This document shows positions 55,702 through 64,000 of a DNA stretch of 64,000 nt, piece by piece (position 1 is the first letter of the stretch; every line of letters begins with the position of its first letter). The DNA is taken from NCBI GenBank assembly GCA_963995505.1, contig OZ023198.1, positions 11,709,141 to 11,773,140 of the forward strand, in the 5' to 3' direction. A program made the position numbers and the translations under genes. This stretch comes from Hypericum androsaemum (taxonomy: Eukaryota; Streptophyta; Magnoliopsida; Malpighiales; Hypericaceae). The notes under the pieces were generated by a model, which saw only the letters and a program-made list of their open reading frames with translations, had not been told where the DNA came from and made no database searches.

Positions 55702-56232
55702 CACAACGGCTAGGTCTCGACCAGTGGTCTGACTAGTAAAAATCTGGTCAGACCACCTGGTCAGGTACTTCCGGGTGACCCGGTTCGCCTGGATCAGAAA
55801 AATTTTTGTTTATTTTTTCTATTTTATCATATTTAATTTAGAAATAAAATCTCAACTTCCACGCTCGAAGCATATACATCACTTTTGGATCACAACAAAC
55901 TTATTTTTTTAACAATCCTCGATAATATGTTGACTAAGTTAAACGAATTAGAATAATATGTCGAACAAGAAAACTTGCATAATCATCTTTTTGTACTTCT
56001 AGACTTGTCTAATTCATGTTTGAAGACTTTGTTTGGATAAATTGTATAACAAAGTTGCTAAATATGTCAACTTATTTAGTATTTTATCATTTTTTAATGC
56101 TAAATTAAATTTATTAAACCTAATTTAATAATATTAATATAAAGTAGAAGTTCTGGTCAGACCGGTCCGACCGGGCGAACCAAAAATTTTGAAAATTCTG
56201 GGTCGCCTTCCGGGTTGGTTTTAAAAATATTG
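55702..56232. mobile_element. hAT-like element (copy at 55.7 kb)
   Basis: It begins CACAACGGCTAGG and ends TTTTAAAAATATTG. Flanks tgcatgcc (55694-55701) and tgcacacc (56233-56240) match at 6 of 8. The arms carry GGTCTGACTAG, GGTCAGACCACCTGGTCAGG and GGTCAGACCGGTCCGACCGG, the family's inverted text. It sits 17 bp before the start codon of HD-Zip copy E. Confidence 0.55.
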
Positions 56233-56248
56233 TGCACACCAAGGGAAG

Positions 56249-57005
56249 ATGGATGCTCCTAATGATCAATCAAGTTTTGTAAGAAAACAATCTTGCATCG
56301 ATCGTGCATCTTCAAGTGCACAAGAAGTTGCACGAAAGAAATACCATAGACACACTCCTGACCAAATTCAGGAGATTGAAAAGTATACTTTCTTTTTCTA
56401 ACAGTATTGTCAATTGTAGTGGTAGTTCAATTCTTATATGCCTTATTCCATTCAAGCAAGTTCTTATTTGGTTGTTTAAATTTATCTATCTTTAACTTTG
56501 AAAGATCTTGTTGATCTTCTTATGTTTATAGTTTCTTCAAAGAGTACCGCAACCTGATAAGAATCAAAGAATTGCATTGAGCATGAAGCTTGGCCTGGAA
56601 ATTAGGCAAGTCAAGTTTTGGTTCCAAAACAAAAGGACTCAGCTAAAGGTAGATTTCCTGAATTGATCTTTTGATGCTTTCATTTTTTTTTAATCCCTTT
56701 TTATTTACTGATGCATGAAAACTTATAAATGTTTCATTCAGACTATATCAGAACAACATGAGAATGGATTTCTCAAGGAACAGAATAAGAAACTCGAGGC
56801 TCAGAATGAGCTTTTAAAACATGCATATACTAATCGACTTTGCCACAACTGTGGTAGCACTGCGTTGCCTGCTACGTTATCGGTTGAACATGAAAAATTA
56901 AGGATTGAAAATGCGCATCTGAAGCTCCAATTGGAACTTCTTAATTCTACTTTGGACAAGTTGTCAAATAATTCAGCAGCATCGTCATCAGCAAGCAATC
57001 TTTAG
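56249..57005 (+). pseudogene. HD-Zip class IV fragment: homeodomain and zipper only (copy E)
   Basis: Exon 1 (56249-56382) is fully open: MDAPNDQSSFVRKQSCIDRA to KKYHRHTPDQIQEIE. Exon 2 (56532-56648) carries [20 protein letters not shown] but has lost one base near 56,547, shifting the frame in helix 1-2. Exon 3 (from 56742) is open for 88 codons: EQHENGFLKEQNKKLEAQN, CHNCGSTALPATLSVEHEKL and RIENAHLKLQLELLNSTLDK, i.e. the zipper with the CXXCG loop of class IV. A stop at 57003-57005 comes before any START domain, and none follows downstream. It is the best-preserved N-terminal part of the family here. Confidence 0.85.
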
Positions 57006-59417
57006 GGATGACATAAATACTAGTACCATGTGGGTCAGATCTTACTTGTACTTCGAGGATCTATGGTATATTGACTTTGATTGGATATAGGGTAAGGTAT
57101 GGATATGAGTCATGTTTAGAAGTAAGGCCTATCAATTCATACCATACTCTTACCTATTTATCATACTTTAGACCCTACTCTTGTTAGACCCTCATTAAAA
57201 TCTAATTGATCATATCTAACAATTGTGCAATGATGTGATAAGTGAGTACCTATTGTGTAAGGTGGATAAAAGTGAACTGGATGATATCATGAAGTATGGA
57301 TCACTGGAAGATGTACTTCAAATTTGGAAGAAAAAATCTTGTTTCATTTGACTTAAATTACAAATTTTGATTTTTTTTTAATTTTCTATTGAAGTTGATG
57401 CGTAACGTATTAAATATCTTAAATTTATTTAACTTTTATATGTAAAATTAATCTTTGTATGAGAACAGAATTATGTAATCTTTGGATAGAGAGAGGATCC
57501 AACCGGGCCTTTGTCTTTTTTTAATGTAAAAAATTGTCGGATCTCGGTGAATCTTAATAATTCTTTTAATCAAATTATTTTATTAATAAGAATGGAACTG
57601 AAATATATCAAAAATTCAAAAATTTCACCGATCGGACCAACTCTTGTTAATCTTTGTGGGCTATTTTGGGAAATAATTTTGTGTAGTGCAGACCTTATTT
57701 CCCTAGTTTCTGGAACACGAAAAATTGTAGCTGCTTTTTAATAAGGTACAAGATAAGATCATGGATGAATACTCTAGAGTATTAAGCAAAGGTTTTTCTT
57801 TCCCTTGAGTTGCTTATGTGTTTGTTTGAAAACACCTTATTCGAGTCAGGAGAACGATGATGACAAAAAAATTTAAATAAATATTTATTATTATTTTGTT
57901 TTCAAAAGTTAAACCAAAAACCTCTAGAATTGCTTTTGTCTTAAAGGGTTGCTAAGGTTTTGAGGATTAGTAAACGATATTGTATGCTTCATGTCTCTAT
58001 TTTTTTACTATGACCTGCTCGTAGGTGCTGTAGTTTCGTGGCCAACTCAAGGATGTAGAGTTAGCTCCTATACAGTAACCTGCAATGTCTTTATAATATA
58101 TTTTAATCAAATTTCGATTTCTTATTATTCAAATCAACTCTTATATAGCCAATTTTTTTAAAAGATAAATTTTACATAGATGGAAGGTCAAAGTTGTATA
58201 CTTGTACATGGTCAATGGGAGTTATAAGGTTGACCATCTCCACCAATCCTAGCATGTTAGCATTTAATATTTGTGTTCTCTTTGACTACTTGGCACTTAT
58301 ATAAAGGGACTTTCCCTTCATTTTAAATCATCCAACCATCATTTGTAATTGAACAATTGAGAAATACAAGTATTTTTTCACTTGTAAAACATACTTGAGT
58401 TCTTTCTCTCTTTCGAATATGTAGAATGTGTCGGAGCGAGAGAAAGGTTTACTTAGGCTAAGAGACTCGGGTGCAGTACAAACTACTTGCAAGGAAAAAA
58501 TTTAGTATGTGACATCAGTTTGGTCTCTCTTTTTTTCGATCCATGAGATAAAAATAAAAAGAGATAAATGAAAAAGATGTGATTAATTTTTCTTTCAAAA
58601 ATTTTATCCAGTTCGAGTCTAGATTAGTCGTTCTATTAGATATTCGGATACCGGATAGTATAAAAAAATTTTCAAAGCTGATTGTTATGATTATCGTATG
58701 ATCTCTTATTTTTCTTCTATATGAGAGTTTTTGTTTTCTTTTTCAAATAAGAAAGACAACCACTTTTGATATTTTCTGAGATTTGGTTATTTTAACCATT
58801 TGTGGTTTTTTTATTATCAAAACTACATTAACCTCTTGGGCCGACTTTACATATGGGATTTTTTAATGTTAGCAAAATTATCTCAGTGTATATATTGATG
58901 TGTTCTAATGGCTCGAATTCAAGATTTGTTGTCTAAATTAGAATAACGTTATTACTAGTTTAGTTAAGTCTGGTCTTTCTCTTCTTTTTGGTGTCTGATA
59001 TAATCTGATTTTTTTTAGCTTATATTGTAGTGTAAATTTCATGTGCACGTGCTCTCTGAGAGCGCAAGGAGAAAGGAAATGGCTTTCCTGTTCTACTTTT
59101 TGAACTATAGAACAAAAGACAACTGTTATAATTATATTTATAGGAAAGATCAACCTGAAATATAAACATTTAGGATTCATAAAAAAAGATATAAACATTT
59201 ATGATTAAAGATCAAACTTATTTTTCCTGGCCAAACAAAGGGTGTTGGGTCAGCCCCTATATAGGCACCCGCAATACCCTTATATTTTGTTTTAATAAAA
59301 TCTTGATTTCCTGTTACCCGAGTCACAAATTAATTTATGTGATTACTTCTAAGCTTTTCTTGAAGTGCCCCTATAGAGGGGCTAATGCCTGTGCTGAATT
59401 GGGTGCAGAAAGGGGAT
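57006..59417 (+). repeat. Upstream block of HD-Zip copy F
   Basis: 57,800-59,350 is a diverged copy of 32,400-34,240 (TTATGTGTTTGTTTGAAA, GTGGCCAACTCAAGGATG, ACTTATATAAAGGGACTTTC, AATTTCATGTGCACGTGCTC). No coding exon. 57,006-57,790 has nothing recognisable beyond short matches to 28,600-28,750. Confidence 0.6.
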
Positions 59418-60065
59418 ATGGCTCCTCCTAACGATGGTGGTTCTTGGGGTGAGGACTGGAGGCATTGGGAGAAAAATATCATCGGCACACATCTAACCAA
59501 ATCCGGGAGTTTGAAAAGTATGTCCCCTTTCTCTTCTTGGCCAACAGCAGTGGTATTGTTTAATTGTTTTTCGAGTAAATAATATTACAACAAGTTACAT
59601 AATTGATGCGTAGACTTCCGTTATTTTTTATATGTATTGTGCCATCTTGGAAAGTGATCCTTCATTGTTCTTCTTATGTTATAGTTTCTTCGAAGAGTAT
59701 CTGCACCCTGATGAGAAACAAAAAACCGCACTAAGGAAGAGGCTTGGCCTAGAAATTAGGCAAGTCAAATTCTAGTTCTAAAACAAGAGGATTTAACTGA
59801 AGGTGATCTTGCTGAACTGAATCAGCCTTCCTTCGGCTCAGCTCACTGCTGAATCAGTTCATACTGTCAAGGCCTCCCCTCCTCCACAATTCATAAGATC
59901 AAGTCAGCCTTTCGTGTAGCTTAAGTTGAGAAAAGAGGTAGGTGGTCGTGCGGTTTAGCCCTTAATTGTTATTGGTGCTGATCGAGCATAGGAAGCAGAA
60001 TGGTGTGGTGATGTAGAAATACGTCAACTCGCGATGGAGTTGTTCTAGCGGACTTTGTCTAAAGC
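59418..60065 (+). pseudogene. HD-Zip class IV remnant with internal deletion (copy F)
   Basis: ATG at 59418 begins MAPPND; a frame slip follows, then EKYHRHTSNQIREFE. Homeodomain exon at about 59,690-59,806: EYLHPDEKQKTALRKRLGLE and IRQVKF, then stops in the recognition helix where the other copies read WFQN. Directly afterwards (59,825-59,945) comes the C-terminal end (LPSAQLTAESVHTVK and the CTCCACAATTCATAAGATCA tail seen at 31,790), so zipper and START exons are deleted. Confidence 0.78.
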
Positions 60066-61319
60066 TAAGACATGAGTCGGTGGTAGGGTACGGAGTGACG
60101 TTCAGATTTTGCTAAAGTTCAGAGTTCGCCGGAGCAGACCAAGACACGAGACCGAGCAGACCTGTAAGTTAACTTCGTCGTCCAGTAAGAAAGCAATGAA
60201 GTGAAGGGCGTTTTGGGGGAGGCTATCGGAGATGAACCTCGAGACATCGTCGAGGAGGAGCTGGCAGCCATAGAACACCAACGGCGTCGAAGAGGAAATT
60301 ATTAATTATTTTTATTTTATATCAATTTTTTTAAATGCATAAAAAGTCATTTATTGATTGATGAAATGAATTGAGATCAGAGGATATAATAAAATAAAGT
60401 AGGATCATGTCGTCTCAGTTTAATGTTGGCCCGATCATGTGCGGCCAGCAACATATTTGAGTTATTTACATATTGAACGAATTAATTTGAAAAAAATTAA
60501 GGAAACAAACTCATTTTATAAGATGCGGTTGCCATTTTCTAAAATTAAATGTTTATACCAAGTAATTACATTTCGGTAAGATTTGAACCATTAATTTTTG
60601 TCAAATTATTTTACGTCTTATATTGTCAGGCTAAATACCTTTCATTACTTGTGTTACCATTTTACCAGTATATGTTTTTTATACTACCTAATGTTCGGAT
60701 ACAGAATCTACTAATTCATATCCGAGATTTGTAAATTTTTTGAAAAATAACAAAATTATCAAACAAATATATAATATTGCTCTGCTCTAAATAGTTCCAA
60801 CTCAGAATTTCTTAGTTTTAACAAATTTTTATGTGCAATGTATCAAATGTCTTGATTTGAATTGAATTTTATTTGTAATTTCTTTTGAACAAGTAAAAAT
60901 ATTTATTTTTCTAAAAAACAATCAACAGAATAGAAAATAATTAAACTCACTATTTAATCAACCAGTTAGTGTTCGTGAACACCTAAATAAATAAAAGATA
61001 ATCATCTATCTTAAAGTAGCGGTAATTAAATAGGGATTAACATAATATTAATCCATGATATTCTTCGGAGAGAATTTCCCCATTTACACCAAAACATCTT
61101 TCCAACTAGCCTGGAGAGTTTTCTTAGAGGACCAAACTCTCCATTAAATTTTTTTAGGAAAAAGTACACATAAGTATCTTGTAGTTTCACCGATTATCAT
61201 TTGAATATTATGTAGTTTCAAAACCGTAAAATAGATCTAACTTATTTCAATTTTTATCACGAATCGGTCCCGAAGTCCGATCCAAGTTTTTTCTCCTCAC
61301 GCATTGCTAACGAGGCAAT
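60066..61319. other. Non-coding DNA with far-upstream block of the HD-Zip unit, copy 3
   Basis: GGCCCGATCATGTGCGGCC (60,428) and AAGATGCGGTTGCC (60,520) match 52.38 and 24.2/40.74 kb; TTTTTATGTGCAATGTATC (60,825) matches 24,520. No gene. Confidence 0.5.
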
Positions 61320-61500
61320 GGATAAATTAACAAATTGGTAGGAGTCAAGATGACATCATCAGAGAAGAGGTAGAAAAAGAGATGACATCAGCGGCCTTTT
61401 TTTTCAATTCTAAGAGTATAATAGTCATTTTATAATTAAAATATATATATTAATCGTTGACGTCAGCGAGGATCCGAGAATATAATAAAATCAAACATAG
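61320..61500. mobile_element. Worn MULE end (family of 948 and 14,014)
   Basis: GATGACATCAGCGGCC, TTGACGTCAGCGAGGATCCG and GAGAATATAATAAAATCAAAC parallel the inner arm text of the elements at 948-1307 and 14,014. The complete ends and a TSD were not found. Confidence 0.45.
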
Positions 61501-61845
61501 GAGATAAAAAAATTATTTTCAAAAATTGAGGGATGCGAGAGTACATAAGACCAAATCCCCAAAATTTGAGAATAATACCCTTGATTTTTTGTTTTATGTT
61601 TGGGAGAGTTTGGAGAGGGAATAGTCAAGAGAGGATGTAAGTTTTTAATTACAAAATTAAAATTTATATGTAAAAATTAATTCAAAAATAAAATACTTTA
61701 GAGTCAAACCCTACAAAATTGGTAGACATTGCAAATCCTATGAGTAAGAGTATGGGCTAATAATGAAAATTTTCTAAGATTTTTTTTTACTCAATAGTAA
61801 AGTATGAGTCCAACTCCCTAACTAGGATACTCATACCCTAGTGGT

Positions 61846-62189
61846 GGGTATGTTTATAAGTGTAAGAGTGGTAAGTGTAAGAGTAAGAGTGGTGGACATA
61901 TTAATAAGTGCGAAAAATTTACCAACTCTTTACCTTAAAATTTTAGATTGGATGTGAACATTCTAACATGGTATCAGAGCAGATGGGTCACGTGACCATT
62001 GTTGTCCTTGCATGACCCTCATTTCTTCGCATGTTAGCAAAATCAAAGTTCGTACAAAATTCTACTTGATGGATCACGTTTGAAAGGGCATGTTGAGAAT
62101 CTCACACTGCTAAGTAAGCTATTTAAAAGTGTAGAAAATTTACAAACCAACTACCTTAAGATTTTGAGTTGGATATGGAGATTTCAACA
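61846..62189 (+). mobile_element. TRIM, copy 2
   Basis: LTR2 is 62091-62189 (TGTTGAGAATCTC to TTTCAACA). LTR1 ends at 61968 and is followed by the primer site TGGTATCAGAGCA. LTR1's start is rearranged (repeated AAGAGTGGTAAGTGTAAGAG). It occupies the same position in the upstream block as the TRIM at 24,839, so it was copied with the block rather than inserted twice. Confidence 0.72.
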
Positions 62190-64000
62190 CATGTTTATAT
62201 TTTTTTCTGAATATTTATAATCATAAAGAAGTGCAAACCAAATATCGTAAGTCAATTATATGGTGTTCTCTCACCGTGAAAGTAGGTTACATATTTCGTA
62301 TATACAGCTAGCTAACAATATCCGTTCTGAATTTATTTACAATCTATACATACAATTCAAAATGCAACGACCACCATATATGGAACTTTAATTTTTATCT
62401 AACCACTAACAAGTAGCTAGAGTCAATTGCTAAATAATTATTATAACTTAACTAGATATTATAAATTCAATCCCAAAAATATATTTATGTTTTAACTTTT
62501 TTTAGTATAATTCAAATCCAAATAAGTAAGTCGTCGAGCCAAATCGGGTCTATCACGTGAGTCACACTCACCTTCTATATAAGTGCTTTTCTATATAATA
62601 TATGCACAATGGGGCGTTCCTTTCCTTATTCACACACAGTCATTCCTGCTCCAATTCCAAAATTACTGTGGATAGACATAGGAGGGAATTAAGACAAGTG
62701 ACATAAGGTAATCTGCCTCTCTTTTCTAAAGTTGAAGTCTTCCATAGATCACTTTTCTAAATATTATAGTGATAAGAAATAAAACCGAATTGGGATATAT
62801 ATTGTTTTCATTTTCTCCATACCACTTTTATGCTCTCTATGATCTATGTTCTAGATTTTTTTTCTATTTAATTTATATTACTTAGAATTATATATATGTT
62901 TTATGGTAAATTCTTCGTATAATTATTCATCACGTATCGCGATTTGGGATCCTGATCTTTTTTGAATGGGTGGTTTTTTCAATTTGCATACGAAGAAAAG
63001 ATTTTGACGATAGATTTTAGTTATTGTTCAAATGACAATTCAGTAATTTGTAAAGTTGAGAGAAGCGATCAATATTCGAATTTATAGATTAATTAGTTTC
63101 AATTTAAAAATATCAAAAATTAAACAACACTAAATTGTGACGATTAATTAATTTGAACTTACAGTTATTTTCTTCTTTTAATTTAAGGTCTTCCTTTGTA
63201 CCTGAAAATAGATGCTTCGGTTGGTATTGTACAAAAGAAAAAAGGGCTCTTCTTGCATTCTAAACTAATCTTTTAGATCCTTTTCATTGACTCTTTATTC
63301 TAATTTTCACCTATATTAGTATAGAGATAGAGGAATCAACTGGGTCTTTTTTTTTAACGGTCAAAAATTGTTGGATCTGTATTGATTCGATAAAATTCAT
63401 TGTCACAGTCAGGTTTCAACTTAAATAAGGGATTTTTTTAATGTAATTTTTTATTAATAAAGTTTGAACCAAAATATACGTAAGAAATTCAAATCTTTCT
63501 TCAATCGTCTAAATCTCGTTAATCTTACTCTTTGAGGCAATAATTTTGTATAATTTTTCGAAAGTCATCTTCTGTAGGAACTCAGAGTGAGTGTTGTTGA
63601 CATAAAAGAGTAATAAAGGTAGATTTTTTTCTCCTAGTTTCTTTCTCCCATCTCCATCTATTTCCTATGTCATATCGTGAACCCGGAGTGAGCCGTCTTA
63701 TCTGGATTTTTGATGGTTCTAAAGATCAAAACTTAGAAGACAAGAAAATAAAAGAACTCTCTCTCTCTCTCTATTTGTACAAAGCTTTCTTGGGAAATGG
63801 TGTAAGATAAGATCATGGAAGAGTACTCAAAGAATATTAAATGGTTGTAGACATTTTGAGTATTAGTAAACGATATTTTATGATTCATTTCTATATCTTT
63901 TGTTTTACTATGACCCTCTCCTCTCGTATCCGCTATATATTCGTGGCCAATTTGGGGTGTAGAATTAGCCCTATATTCTTTCTAACCTAATTTTTATTTC
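62190..64000 (+). repeat. Upstream and 5' block of the HD-Zip unit, copy 3
   Basis: TATATAAGTGCTTTTC (about 62,577) and TTCCTTATTCACACACAGTC are the TATA and start-site region; 62,710-62,970 is the shared 5' UTR/intron text; 63,940-63,970 (GTGGCCAATTTGGGGTG) matches the text at 32,640 and 58,035. It has no MULE or hAT insertions, so it shows the ancestral layout. The coding exons, if any, lie beyond the window. Confidence 0.65.

Noticed and set aside
61150..61560. A complete MULE with ends at both sides
   Set aside because: Only one arm matches the family; the other side does not pair with it and no TSD was found, so it is listed only as a worn end.

Overview
The window is nuclear DNA from a flowering plant, most likely a eudicot. 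Genes are split by GT-AG introns. The recognisable proteins (IQD, plant RBL rhomboid, RPL24, KUA1-type MYB, HD-Zip IV) are plant families, intergenic DNA is AT-rich, and the repeats are Ty1-copia, Ty3-gypsy, TRIM, Mutator-like (MULE) and hAT-like elements. The species cannot be named from the sequence.

Layout. 1-11 kb is the gene-bearing part. It holds the 3' end of an IQ67-domain (IQD) gene, a tRNA-Val(AAC), a complete four-exon rhomboid protease gene (minus strand, 326 aa) and a complete five-exon ribosomal protein L24 gene (minus strand, 162 aa). Small MULEs with 8-10 bp target-site duplications (TSDs) lie between them. 11-36 kb is a field of diverged copies of one unit: an HD-Zip class IV homeobox gene with its upstream region, every copy broken. 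Later MULE, hAT, TRIM and copia insertions lie in it; one MULE (25.4-26.8 kb) carries the first exon of a KUA1/MYBS3-type MYB gene. Two of the HD-Zip pseudogenes (34.3-37.2 kb) face each other as an inverted repeat with arms of about 1.4 kb and a loop of about 27 nt.

37-52 kb is retrotransposon DNA: a decayed copia with a 1.1 kb tandem duplication, then a nest in which a gypsy element (42.9-49.65 kb) sits in the 5' LTR of a short copia, which itself sits in a DUF4283 LINE-ORF1-like sequence. 52-64 kb has an unidentified retroelement relic, two more HD-Zip IV pseudogenes (56.2-57.0 and 59.4-60.1 kb) and a third copy of the HD-Zip upstream block that runs off the window end.

The intact genes are housekeeping or signalling genes with no functional link to each other. 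The history is visible in the nesting: the HD-Zip unit was duplicated first (a TRIM at the same place in two blocks predates this), then MULEs and a hAT landed in single copies, leaving matching empty sites in the sister blocks. Exon borders were set by hand from splice consensus, reading frame and family comparison from memory; no alignment or database search was run.
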